NCBI RefSeq assembly: GCF_900141665.1
Contig: NZ_FQYI01000007.1
Location: 84,170 to 148,169 of the forward strand
Source: Cruoricaptor ignavus
Lineage (GTDB): Bacteria > Bacteroidota > Bacteroidia > Flavobacteriales > Weeksellaceae
Direction: 5' to 3'
DNA: 64,000 nt
Shown: piece after piece, positions 1-8,310 of the stretch
Layout: each line of letters starts with the position of its first letter
How positions within the stretch are numbered: position 1 is the first letter of the stretch
The notes under the pieces: model-generated
The model's input: only the letters and a program-made list of their open reading frames with translations
Told to the model about the DNA's origin: nothing
Databases searched by the model: none
Program-made: the position numbers and the translations under genes

Positions 1-363
1 CCCGGATTGAACTCTGAGGAGGGGCTTAGCCTATACAAAACCGTTTCGGAACTGGGCGCCCTCAGTGCACACCATGCGCTCATCCGCCTGAATGACTCTG
101 TGGAACCCGTGTTCGTGCAGTGGCTTGAGACTTATTACCCGGACCGTGCGGCGAAGGTGCTGAACCTCATCCGCAGCATGCGCGGTGGGGAGCTCGGGGA
201 AAAGCGCTTTTTCGAGCGCTACAAAGGTGAAGGAAATATAGCAGAAATGATACACAACACCTATAAACTCGCAAGGCGGAAATATTTTTCTGGCAAAAGT
301 ATGCCTTCTCTTTCTACGGAACATTTCACGGGGAGCACTGTGCAGCAGCTGAGCCTTTTCTGA
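1..363 (+). CDS. PA0069-family radical SAM protein, C-terminal fragment
   Basis: The frame is open from the first base, so the start and the radical SAM core with its CxxxCxxC cluster lie outside the window. About 120 residues remain. They resemble the conserved tail of PA0069/Rv2578c-type radical SAM proteins, which are distant relatives of spore photoproduct lyase: an Ala-rich HHALIRLND stretch, then WLETYYPDRAAKVLNLIRSM and a Gly-Gly turn, then a basic C-terminus. The substrate of the family is not established. It ends 23 bp before menD. The assignment rests on recall of the family tail only. Confidence 0.65.
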   Translation, partial: PGLNSEEGLSLYKTVSELGALSAHHALIRLNDSVEPVFVQWLETYYPDRAAKVLNLIRSMRGGELGEKRFFERYKGEGNIAEMIHNTYKLARRKYFSGKSMPSLSTEHFTGSTVQQLSLF

Positions 364-374
364 GCCTTTCTTTG

Positions 375-382
375 TAGATTTG
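375..382 (+). promoter_or_regulatory. TAnnTTTG -7 element before menD
   Basis: TAGATTTG matches the Bacteroidota -7 consensus. It ends only 4 bp before the menD ATG, so a transcript starting here would have almost no leader. I see no clear -33 TTTG at the usual distance, so this is a half-match. Confidence 0.4.
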
Positions 383-386
383 CCGC

Positions 387-2084
387 ATGAAAAAGTTTTC
401 TTCCAAGCGCAGCGTGCAGATCCTCGGTAGCGTCCTGCAGCAGTACGGCGTACAAAACATCGTGATTTCTCCCGGTTCGCGTAATGCGCCGATAGCCATA
501 CATCTTGCTGAAAGCCAATACTTTAACTGCTACAGCATCGTGGATGAGCGAAGCGCCGCCTTCGTGGGGATGGGTATGGCATTGAGCGAGGGAAAGCCAG
601 TGGCTGTTACTTGCACCAGCGGTTCTGCGGCGGCGAACTACTACCCTGCCGTTGCGGAGGCTTTTTACTCAAATATCCCCCTGCTGCTCCTTACTGCAGA
701 CAGGCCTACGGATTATGTGGATATATTTGACGGGCAGACCATCCGGCAGAAGGAGCTCTTCAGTCAGCATTCCTACGGCGACTTTGAACTGATGGAGGAC
801 AGCGGGGCGGATGCGGATGATTTTAACCTTGAAACAATTAAAAAAGCGGTAGAGCTATGCATCGAGAAGCAGGGCCCCGTACACATCAACATACCGCTGG
901 AGGAGCCGCTATACGAGCTTGTGCAAGATTTCCCCCTGGTACCGCAGGTAGAGAAAACTATTCGGAAACGCGGTACAGAACTGCCCTCCACCCTTGTTGC
1001 CGAATGGAATTTAGCCAAGAGAATCTTAATACTTGTAGGCACCGTTAAACAAAGCGAAGAACTTGAAAATCAGCTCATTCAGCTGGTGAAGAATCACACT
1101 GTCGTGGTACTTTGCGAAACAAATTCTAACCTGAAAGACCCGAGATTCCTGCACCATATCGACCGCTATATTTCTGGTTTTGATGAGCAGGATATCCGCA
1201 CATTTGCGCCGGATTTGCTCATCACAATTGGGCAGAATGTGGTATCAAAAAAAGTTAAGCAGTTTTTTAGGGCCGCAGATATTCATTCGCACTGGCATAT
1301 TGACGAGCACTGGCACCCGGACACTTATTTTCATTTAACTCAAAAAATCTCCGCGCGGCCGGAAATTTTCCTCAGCAAACTGATCTATAACATTTCCCTG
1401 AACCCCCGGCCATATTACAATCTTTGGAACAGCCTGAGGGAAAGGAAGGATGCGCTGCATCGGGAATTCACACTACGGGCACCGTTTTCAGATTTTACAG
1501 CCTGTAAAATTATTTCCGAAAAAATCCCGGTAAACCACGCCGTGCATCTTAGCAACAGCGCGACTATACGGTATGCGCAACTATTTGATTTTCAAAAGTT
1601 TAAATGTTACTGCAATCGCGGAACCAGCGGTATCGACGGCTCTACTTCCACCGCGATGGGCTTTGCCATCCGGCACGCGGCACCCACCGTGCTTGTTACG
1701 GGCGATCTTGCTTTTTTTTACGACATCAATGGGCTTTGGAACCAGTATATTCCGCCGTTTACGAGGATCATTATCCTGAATAATCAGGAGGGGAATATTT
1801 TTAAAATAATCCCGGGGCCGCAGAATGCCAACGGTAATGTGCTGGACGAATTTATTGGCACGAAACACCGAAGAAGCGCCGAAATCCTGGCGAAGCATTT
1901 CGGTTTCGGATATGCAAAAGCGGAGGACGAGCTTACGCTGGAGCGGATTCTGGATAATTTCTTCAGCCCGTCGATTGAGCCCAAGATCCTTGAGATCTTT
2001 ACCGGTAATGCTAGGAATGCTGATGTGCTGAGAAATTATTTTGATCACTTGTCCGGGAGAAATCCGGTGCGGGTGGATGAGTAA
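387..2084 (+). CDS. menD: 2-succinyl-5-enolpyruvyl-6-hydroxy-3-cyclohexene-1-carboxylate synthase
   Basis: This thiamine-diphosphate enzyme condenses isochorismate with 2-oxoglutarate, the first committed step of menaquinone synthesis. The 565-residue length is normal for MenD. The N-terminal SPGSRNAP motif is at residues 28-35, followed by VDERSAAF, whose Glu54 is the expected cofactor-activating glutamate, and a TSGSAAANYYPAV segment. The C-terminal cofactor and metal motif GDLAFFYDINGLWN begins near residue 438 and ends in the NN pair. No other men genes are in the window. The ATG chosen is the first one and sits directly after a TAnnTTTG box. Confidence 0.95.
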   Translation: MKKFSSKRSVQILGSVLQQYGVQNIVISPGSRNAPIAIHLAESQYFNCYSIVDERSAAFVGMGMALSEGKPVAVTCTSGSAAANYYPAVAEAFYSNIPLLLLTADRPTDYVDIFDGQTIRQKELFSQHSYGDFELMEDSGADADDFNLETIKKAVELCIEKQGPVHINIPLEEPLYELVQDFPLVPQVEKTIRKRGTELPSTLVAEWNLAKRILILVGTVKQSEELENQLIQLVKNHTVVVLCETNSNLKDPRFLHHIDRYISGFDEQDIRTFAPDLLITIGQNVVSKKVKQFFRAADIHSHWHIDEHWHPDTYFHLTQKISARPEIFLSKLIYNISLNPRPYYNLWNSLRERKDALHREFTLRAPFSDFTACKIISEKIPVNHAVHLSNSATIRYAQLFDFQKFKCYCNRGTSGIDGSTSTAMGFAIRHAAPTVLVTGDLAFFYDINGLWNQYIPPFTRIIILNNQEGNIFKIIPGPQNANGNVLDEFIGTKHRRSAEILAKHFGFGYAKAEDELTLERILDNFFSPSIEPKILEIFTGNARNADVLRNYFDHLSGRNPVRVDE

Positions 2085-2141
2085 TTACGGTGATTCGGCA
2101 AAATAGCGGGCGTTGCGTACTTTTGCAGGAAATTTTTTCGA

Positions 2142-2864
2142 ATGAAGCAAAATCCGCAGCGCCCTTCTGCTGCCGACATCCTCCGGAATGCCTTTGGCTA
2201 TTGGCGGCGCACGCTGCGCTATCAGGTACTTTTTTCGCTGATATATTTATCGGTATTCCTTACGGCGGTGTTTTTCGGCATCGCAAAGACTGGGATAGGG
2301 CAGGAGCTCCTGAGCATCAGCAAGCTACAACCATTTTCAGAAGCCTATACGCAAGCGGTTCAGGCGCTCTCCCGCACGCCGGGTTTTCAGCGGCTATCCT
2401 GGCTGCTGATGCTAACCTCCGTATTTCTTTACCCTTTAAATCTGGGGCTGATGAAGATTTTCCGAAAGATGGATTTGAATGAGAAAGTTTCTGCAGCAGA
2501 TATCCTGGCGGGCTACCAGGGGGCAAACTTTTTCATCTTCACCGGGTTTTATCTTTTTTGGTCGGTGGTGTACAGCCTGCTGTTTTCCACTGTTTTCCTC
2601 GCGTATTTCTGGGTGATAGCCACCGTATTCTGTGCGCCGCTGATGTTTTTTATGAACAAAAAAATCTTCGAAAGCATCAGCCTTTCCTGGCGGGCGTTGC
2701 GCATCTTCCCTGCGGAGATTATCCTCTGTACTGCCGCGGCGGCCATTATAAAATATGCCGGGATATTCTCGGTGGCAGGCGCCATTTTTACCCTGCCGTT
2801 TTGGAACGCAGTGATTTATGCCATGTACAAGGTGATGTTTTCTGAAATTTACAGGCGGGAATAA
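2142..2864 (+). CDS. Multi-span inner-membrane protein, unknown function
   Basis: A 240-residue hydrophobic protein with about five membrane segments, roughly at residues 23-45, 82-105, 128-165, 188-205 and 210-230, separated by short polar loops. It has no signal peptide and no catalytic motif that I recognise. The next gene is similar in size and organisation, which suggests a paralogous or functionally paired set. A TACTTTTG box lies at 2118-2125, 16 bp before the ATG. An overlapping frame starting at 2090 was discarded because this frame has the membrane-protein pattern. Confidence 0.75.
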   Translation: MKQNPQRPSAADILRNAFGYWRRTLRYQVLFSLIYLSVFLTAVFFGIAKTGIGQELLSISKLQPFSEAYTQAVQALSRTPGFQRLSWLLMLTSVFLYPLNLGLMKIFRKMDLNEKVSAADILAGYQGANFFIFTGFYLFWSVVYSLLFSTVFLAYFWVIATVFCAPLMFFMNKKIFESISLSWRALRIFPAEIILCTAAAAIIKYAGIFSVAGAIFTLPFWNAVIYAMYKVMFSEIYRRE

Positions 2865-2909
2865 ATGAAGAAATTGCTACTTTTGAGCCAAGTATTTAAA
2901 TAAAAATTT

Positions 2910-3644
2910 ATGGAAAATTTCAACTTAAATCCGGCGCAGGAAATCCCGGAGCGCAGTACAAGCGGCGTCATCAGCCACGCTTTTAATCTTTACAAGGGCA
3001 TCTTTGCCTATGCCCTGCTGGCCACCGTTCTTTATATTGTTCTAAATTCCCTTCTTGGGGCTCTCTTCCCTTTTGATTCTCAGGAGTTTATGCGGCAGGT
3101 GCAGCAGTCCGGCGGAGATTTTTCAAGACTGGATCCCGAGCTTGTTTCGCAATACAGCACCATGTCGGTGGTCAGCGGGATTATAGGTATCTTGCTCTCC
3201 CCCCTGCTTGCGGGCGTGATATACATTGCCAGCAAATATCATAACGGGCACCGCCCGGAATTCCGTGATTTGTTTGTTTACTACAGGCAGAATTTCGGTC
3301 AGGTCCTTCTCTACGGGCTTCTTTCGGGTATAATCTTATCCTTTTCCTTCTCACTTTGCTTTCTGCCGGGCTTATTCGTGGCGCCTTTATTTATGCTCGG
3401 CTACCCGATCGTGCTATTTGAAAATGCTACAGCGATAGAGGCAATAAAAAAATCTGTAAATATCGCGAAGGAGAACTACGGCGCATTCCTCGGCATTTTT
3501 ATCCTCAGCGCTCTCATCAGCTTAGCAGGCTTGTTGCTGTGCTTCGTCGGTATTATTCTTACTTATCCCTTCATTTTCGTGGCTATGTACTCCGCATACT
3601 GCGCCTTCGTGGGCAGGCCAAGGCCAATCTATGGAAATATTTAA
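2910..3644 (+). CDS. Multi-span membrane protein, GlpQ/YihY-like unknown
   Basis: A 244-residue integral membrane protein. A short polar N-terminus (NPAQEIPERSTSGVISHAFNL) precedes membrane spans near residues 30-52, 88-112, 140-175 and 190-232. The motif AIEAIKKSVNIAKENYG before the last spans is typical of poorly characterised 'glycerophosphoryl diester phosphodiesterase membrane domain-like' proteins, often mislabelled beta-carotene monooxygenase in flavobacteria. No active site is visible. A TACTTTTG box at 2878-2885 suggests its own promoter. It is followed 18 bp later by the permease gene. Confidence 0.7.
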   Translation: MENFNLNPAQEIPERSTSGVISHAFNLYKGIFAYALLATVLYIVLNSLLGALFPFDSQEFMRQVQQSGGDFSRLDPELVSQYSTMSVVSGIIGILLSPLLAGVIYIASKYHNGHRPEFRDLFVYYRQNFGQVLLYGLLSGIILSFSFSLCFLPGLFVAPLFMLGYPIVLFENATAIEAIKKSVNIAKENYGAFLGIFILSALISLAGLLLCFVGIILTYPFIFVAMYSAYCAFVGRPRPIYGNI

Positions 3645-3662
3645 TTTTTTTAATTATCTGAA

Positions 3663-4748
3663 ATGTCCTACAACCCTCAACAAATCAGCAATGTAAAGGT
3701 AAAGCAAATCCTCCTCATCGGGGTGATTGTATGGCTGCTGTACCTCATCGTAAAAAATCTGCTACTCTTCATCCCGTCTCTGCTGGGCGCCATTACGCTG
3801 TATGTGGTGACGCGCGATCTGAATTTCTATCTGCAGGAAAAGAAAAAATGGAAGCCCGCGCTCGCTACTAGTGTAATAATCCTTCTATGCCTGGTGGTGA
3901 TCATCATCCCGATGTATTTTATAGGTGACTTGTTGGTACAGAAAATCGGCAGCTCTCAGCAGTATATGAGCCAGATTAATGAGTACATCCTGAAGTCTCA
4001 GGAGTATGTTTATGAGAAAACGAATATTGACCTCCTGAGCAAAGGAAATATGGACAAGCTGCAGGGCTCCATCAGCAGAATTGGGACTTCCCTGGTGAAC
4101 GAAACTGTGAATACGCTTACTGTGGTGCTTTCCATGTTCTTCATTCTGTATTTTATGCTTGCCAATCCACGGAAATTTGAACAAGCGGCTGCCCAGCTGC
4201 TTCCCCTGAAGAGAACGAATGTAAATATGATTGGGGAAAAATTCCGCAAGCTGGTAATGGCGAACGCCGTAGGGCTGCCGGTGACTGCCATAGGCCAGGG
4301 CCTGTTCGCGTTGATTGGTTACCTCATTTTCGGGGCGCCAAGTGCTGCGCTGCTCTTCGTGCTTACGGCGATAGCATCGGTGCTGCCGGTGGTGGGGACG
4401 ATGATTGTCTGGGTACCCGTAGTGCTCTACATGTTTGCAATAGGTGATACGGGCAACGCCATCGGGCTTACGCTGTACTGCCTGATTGTGGTGGGGACTA
4501 CCGACAATGTACTGAGATTTACCGTTTTGAAAAAACTTGAGGACATCCACCCGCTGAATACGGTTTTTGGTATCATTATGGGGGTAAATCTCTTCGGGTT
4601 TATCGGCCTGATCTTTGGCCCTATTCTCGTATCTATGACGCTCCTCCTCATCCAGGTTTATGCCAATGAATTTTCCGACGAAGATACCCCTCCAGACTTG
4701 CACCTTGGCGAGCAACCCATTGAGAAAAAGATTGATTTAATGCTTTAA
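3663..4748 (+). CDS. AI-2E family transporter (PerM/TqsA-like)
   Basis: A 361-residue protein with the AI-2E/UPF0118 layout: two N-terminal membrane segments (about 15-55), a third at about 65-90, a polar stretch of about 100 residues, then a hydrophobic half containing GLPVTAIGQGLFALIGY and a final PLNTVFGIIMGVNLFGFIGLIFGP block typical of the family. Members export varied small solutes and some act as Na+/H+ antiporters, so the substrate cannot be told here. It is last in the rightward group and ends at a hairpin terminator. Confidence 0.88.
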   Translation: MSYNPQQISNVKVKQILLIGVIVWLLYLIVKNLLLFIPSLLGAITLYVVTRDLNFYLQEKKKWKPALATSVIILLCLVVIIIPMYFIGDLLVQKIGSSQQYMSQINEYILKSQEYVYEKTNIDLLSKGNMDKLQGSISRIGTSLVNETVNTLTVVLSMFFILYFMLANPRKFEQAAAQLLPLKRTNVNMIGEKFRKLVMANAVGLPVTAIGQGLFALIGYLIFGAPSAALLFVLTAIASVLPVVGTMIVWVPVVLYMFAIGDTGNAIGLTLYCLIVVGTTDNVLRFTVLKKLEDIHPLNTVFGIIMGVNLFGFIGLIFGPILVSMTLLLIQVYANEFSDEDTPPDLHLGEQPIEKKIDLML

Positions 4749-4754
4749 AAAACA

Positions 4755-4784
4755 AACCTCAGGAAAAATTTCCCGAGGTTTTTT
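4755..4784. terminator. Bidirectional rho-independent terminator
   Basis: A ten-base stem (AACCTCAGGA with TCCCGAGGTT, one mismatch) around an AAAATT loop, followed by TTTTGTT and preceded by an A-rich run. It lies between two convergent genes, the permease (+) and uvrB (-), and can serve both. Confidence 0.8.
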
Positions 4785-4793
4785 GTTGAAAAT

Positions 4794-6797
4794 CTAAGCA
4801 GAAATCCCTTCCTTCAGCGCTTTGATTTCATCGCGGATTTTCGCAGCCTTGATGAAGTCCAGATTCTTCGCGGCGGCCTCCATTTCCTTCTGCTTCTTGG
4901 CAATCAGCTGCTCTAAATCTTCCGCGTTGTAGTTCGCGCGGTCTTCCGCCACGCTTTTCAGGATTTCCTTTTGGGTGTACTTTTCATCAGGGAAATCTTT
5001 CGCCCTGCCAACCAGCGCCTCGGAAATTTTCTTGTTCACCTGCTTTGGCACTATGCCGTGCGCCTCGTTATATTCCTGCTGCTTTCTGCGGCGGTAGTCC
5101 GTTTCTTCTATCGTGCGCTGCATACTGCCCGTGATGCTATCAGCATACATTATCGCCTTTCCATTGATGTTCCTTGCCGCACGGCCTACCGTTTGAATCA
5201 TCGAGCGTCTTGAGCGCAGCATCCCTTCCTTATCGGCATCCAGAATGGCAACCAGCGAAACTTCCGGCAAATCCAGGCCTTCGCGCAAAAGATTCACGCC
5301 GATTAATACATCGAAGAGCCCCGTGCGCAAATCCTGCATAATCTGTATGCGTTCCAGCGTTTCCACATCGGAATGGATGTAGCGGCAGCGTATGCCAAAT
5401 TTCGTGAAATACTTGGTAAGCTCTTCCGCCATTTTTTTGGTTAAAGTGGTTACCAGAACTCTCTCGTCAATTTCTGCGCGCTTCTGGATTTCCTCCATCA
5501 GATCATCAATCTGATTAATCGTCGGGCGGATTTCAATTTCCGGGTCCAAGAGGCCAGTTGGACGGATGATTTGCTCCACGAAAATGCCGCCGGTTTTTTC
5601 CAGCTCATAATCAGCGGGCGTTGCCGAAACATAGATGACCTGATTCTGCATCCCTTCAAATTCCTCGAATTTCAGGGGCCTATTGTCCAAAGCTGCAGGC
5701 AAGCGGAAACCGTATTCCACCAGGGCTTCCTTCCGGCTTCTGTCGCCACCGTACATTGCGTGAACTTGTGGAATTGTAACATGGCTTTCATCGATGACCA
5801 TCAGATAATCCTTGGGGAAATAATCCAATAGGCAGAACGGCCGTGTTCCTGGCAACCTTCTGTCGAAATATCTTGAGTAATTTTCGATGCCGCTGCAGTA
5901 GCCCAGCTCCTTCATCATTTCCAGATCCAGCTCGGTTCTTTCCTGTAGCCGCTTGGCTTCCAGCGGTTTTTCCACTTCGGTGAAGAAATCTACCTGCTTT
6001 ACCAAATCGTCCTGTATTTCGCGGATTGCCGTTTGCTGCGTTTCCTTTGTCGTCACGAAAAGGTTGGCAGGGTAAATTTGAATTTGCTCAAAATCCGATT
6101 CCACATTTCCAGAAATCGGGTCGAAAGTTTGGATCTTCTCAATCTCATCACCGAAAAACTGAACACAGATGGCATTATCCGCATAAGCCGGGAAAACATC
6201 CACCACATCGCCTTTCACGCGGAAAGTTCCGCGCTGAAACTCGTTGATTGAGCGGGAATAAAGCGCATTCACCAGGGCGTGCAGCAGCGCCGTTCTCGTT
6301 ACTTTTTCGCCTGCCTTTATGGAAATCAGCGACTTGTGGAATTCCGTGGGATTGCCGATACCGTAGATGCAGGAAACCGACGCCACGATGAGCACATCCC
6401 TTCTCCCGGAAAGCAGGCTTGCCGTGGCGGAAAGCCGCAGTTTTTCCACTTCTTCATTGATGCTCAAATCTTTCTCGATGTAAGTTCCCGATGAAGCGAT
6501 GTAGGCTTCCGGCTGATAATAATCGTAGTAGGACACGAAGTATTCCACCGCGTTTTGCGGGAAAAACTCCTTGAACTCCATAAAAAGCTGCGCCGCCAAG
6601 GTTTTGTTGTGCGCCAGCACCAAAGTAGGCCGCTGCACATTGTTCACCACATTGGCTATGGTAAAGGTTTTTCCGGAACCTGTAACGCCGAGCAAAGTTT
6701 GGTACTTCTCTCCCACTTCTATACCTTCCGAAAGTTTCTGGATGGCATTCGGCTGATCACCTGTCGGGTTAAAATCAGATTTCAGTTGGAATTTCAT
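4794..6797 (-). CDS. uvrB: Excinuclease ABC subunit B
   Basis: The damage-verifying helicase-like subunit of nucleotide excision repair. It binds DNA handed over by UvrA and recruits UvrC. Length is 667 residues, as expected. Walker A GVTGSGKT is at 37-44, the DNA-probing beta-hairpin region YYDYYQPEAYI is near 91-101, helicase motifs follow (LIGVNLLREGLDLPEV, QTVGRAARN), and a C-terminal UVR coiled-coil domain closes the protein. It lies downstream of tsaB on the same strand with a 58-bp gap holding a strong inverted repeat, so it may have its own control. Confidence 0.97.
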   Translation of the reverse strand: MKFQLKSDFNPTGDQPNAIQKLSEGIEVGEKYQTLLGVTGSGKTFTIANVVNNVQRPTLVLAHNKTLAAQLFMEFKEFFPQNAVEYFVSYYDYYQPEAYIASSGTYIEKDLSINEEVEKLRLSATASLLSGRRDVLIVASVSCIYGIGNPTEFHKSLISIKAGEKVTRTALLHALVNALYSRSINEFQRGTFRVKGDVVDVFPAYADNAICVQFFGDEIEKIQTFDPISGNVESDFEQIQIYPANLFVTTKETQQTAIREIQDDLVKQVDFFTEVEKPLEAKRLQERTELDLEMMKELGYCSGIENYSRYFDRRLPGTRPFCLLDYFPKDYLMVIDESHVTIPQVHAMYGGDRSRKEALVEYGFRLPAALDNRPLKFEEFEGMQNQVIYVSATPADYELEKTGGIFVEQIIRPTGLLDPEIEIRPTINQIDDLMEEIQKRAEIDERVLVTTLTKKMAEELTKYFTKFGIRCRYIHSDVETLERIQIMQDLRTGLFDVLIGVNLLREGLDLPEVSLVAILDADKEGMLRSRRSMIQTVGRAARNINGKAIMYADSITGSMQRTIEETDYRRRKQQEYNEAHGIVPKQVNKKISEALVGRAKDFPDEKYTQKEILKSVAEDRANYNAEDLEQLIAKKQKEMEAAAKNLDFIKAAKIRDEIKALKEGISA

Positions 6798-6826
6798 TTT
6801 TAGTTTAAGTATTGTAAATCAAATAG

Positions 6827-6851
6827 TTGCAAAGGTGATTGACCTTTACAA
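6827..6851. repeat. Inverted repeat upstream of uvrB
   Basis: TTGCAAAGGT and ACCTTTACAA are arranged head to head around a five-base centre, with one mismatch in ten. There is no T-run on either side, so it does not look like a terminator. It ends 30 bp before the uvrB start codon, where a repressor operator could sit. Confidence 0.5.
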
Positions 6852-6855
6852 TGCA

Positions 6856-7527
6856 TTACTTTTCTGCCTTCTTCACGCCCTGAAATTCTTTCAGGTAAAA
6901 CGGCTCAAAGTAAGCGACATCCACAAAGTCCTTCTTTTCAAATTTTCCGGCGGCAGCTCTTACCATAAATTCAGCAGAAGGAAAAACTTCCGGCTTGAAT
7001 TCCGCCTTCACTTTTAAAACTTCTGACGCCTTTTTTGCACCGTCACCTACGAAAAGAATTTCTCGGTTTTCTAGTTCGGCAAAAGAATTTTCATCCAAAA
7101 TAAGGTTGGTGGCACCCTGAATTTCCGCGCCGGTTCTCCCGTCGTAAATTGCCGTGTAAACCTCCATCCTTCTGGCATCAATCAGCGGAACAATGTAATC
7201 AAATCCCTGATTTTCAAAAGCTTGCACCATTGTAAGCATCGTATCCACGGCAATCATCGGGATTTCCAAAGCAAAGCAAAAACCTTTCGCCGAAGCAGCG
7301 CCAATCCTCAAGCCCGTGTATGAACCGGGACCTTGGCTCAATGCCACGGCATCCAAATCCTGTAGAGAAATTTCCGCACCCTCCAAAGCCCATTCCACAA
7401 AGCGATGCAGCTTTTCGGACTGCTTGTACCCATCCGAAATTTCTTCGCAAAGGCACAGCAATTCCCTTCCTTCCGAAACGGCTACGGAACAGTTTCTCGA
7501 CGAAGTTTCCAGGTGCAGAATTTTCAA
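6856..7527 (-). CDS. tsaB: tRNA threonylcarbamoyladenosine biosynthesis protein TsaB
   Basis: Partner and activator of TsaD in forming t6A at position 37 of ANN-decoding tRNAs. 223 residues with the ASKHA fold: N-terminal LHLETSSRNCSVAV, then SQGPGSYTGLRIG at about 67-79, then LIDARRMEVYTAIY. The start is a TTG, because the conserved N-terminus (KILHLETSS) begins right there and no ATG is available. The TTG follows the stop of the upstream SDR gene by 2 bp, so translation is probably coupled. The C-terminal part is short, as in other bacterial TsaB. Confidence 0.93.
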   Translation of the reverse strand: MKILHLETSSRNCSVAVSEGRELLCLCEEISDGYKQSEKLHRFVEWALEGAEISLQDLDAVALSQGPGSYTGLRIGAASAKGFCFALEIPMIAVDTMLTMVQAFENQGFDYIVPLIDARRMEVYTAIYDGRTGAEIQGATNLILDENSFAELENREILFVGDGAKKASEVLKVKAEFKPEVFPSAEFMVRAAAGKFEKKDFVDVAYFEPFYLKEFQGVKKAEK

Positions 7528-7529
7528 AC

Positions 7530-8279
7530 CTAAAGCGTTTTGTAAATCGTTTGCGCTTCCAGCTGGGTTTTCGGGTAAATCGTTAAATCCGAAATGGAAA
7601 CGCGGTTCGGAAGATTCACGCAGTACGAAATCACATCGGCAATATCTTCCGCCAGCAAGGCTTCGTAGCCTTCGTAAACGGCGGCAGCACGCGCTTTATC
7701 GCCCTTGAAACGCACCTCCGAAAACTCCGTAGCCACCGCACCAGGACGAATGTTCGTCACCTTGATTCCAAACTCGGTAAGCTCCGCCCTCATCCCTTCA
7801 GAAATACCGTCCACCGCCCTTTTGGAAGCGCTGTACGCAATGCCGTTTCGGTAAGTTCTGAGCGCAGCGATGGAGCTGATGTTCACAATATGGCCACTTT
7901 TTTGCTCCTTCAGCCGTGGAATTATCAACTTGGAAACATACAGCAGCCCCTGCACATTGCCGTCAATCATCGCGTCCAAATCTTCTATGGAAGCGTCCTC
8001 CAGCAAATCCAGGCCGTGCGCATTTCCGGCGCTGTTCACCAGAATATTTATGGTGGAAAACTCTTCCGGGATGGAATTTATCGCCTTTTCTACCTCCTCG
8101 AATTTCCGCACATCGAAAACCAGGGTGTGCACTTCGGTTTTCTGGGAAAGCTCGTCCGCCAAACTTTTCAGCAAAGCTTCTCTTCTTCCGCAAAGGATGA
8201 GTTTCTTGCCCTGCTCTGCGAAAATTCTTGCCGTGGCCTTTCCTATGCCAGAAGTTGCACCGGTGATTAATGCTGTCAT
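7530..8279 (-). CDS. SDR family NAD(P)-dependent oxidoreductase (YdfG-like)
   Basis: A classical short-chain dehydrogenase of 249 residues. Cofactor motif TGATSGIG is at residues 6-13, NSAG near 86-89, and the catalytic Ser and YxxxK in NISSIAAL and YSASK at about 137-158. The RPGAVATEFSEVRFKGD segment is characteristic of YdfG/serine 3-dehydrogenase-like reductases acting on 3-hydroxy acids or malonic semialdehyde. It sits between the processing protease and tsaB in one leftward run with gaps of 31 and 2 bp. The exact substrate is unknown. Confidence 0.88.
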   Translation of the reverse strand: MTALITGATSGIGKATARIFAEQGKKLILCGRREALLKSLADELSQKTEVHTLVFDVRKFEEVEKAINSIPEEFSTINILVNSAGNAHGLDLLEDASIEDLDAMIDGNVQGLLYVSKLIIPRLKEQKSGHIVNISSIAALRTYRNGIAYSASKRAVDGISEGMRAELTEFGIKVTNIRPGAVATEFSEVRFKGDKARAAAVYEGYEALLAEDIADVISYCVNLPNRVSISDLTIYPKTQLEAQTIYKTL

Positions 8280-8310
8280 TTTAATTGTTAAAAAATTAAC
8301 GGTGAAAGTT

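Noticed and set aside
3885..4715. A 276-codon minus-strand frame opposite the AI-2E transporter
   Set aside because: His/Arg/Gln-rich shadow of a hydrophobic gene; no start context or motif.
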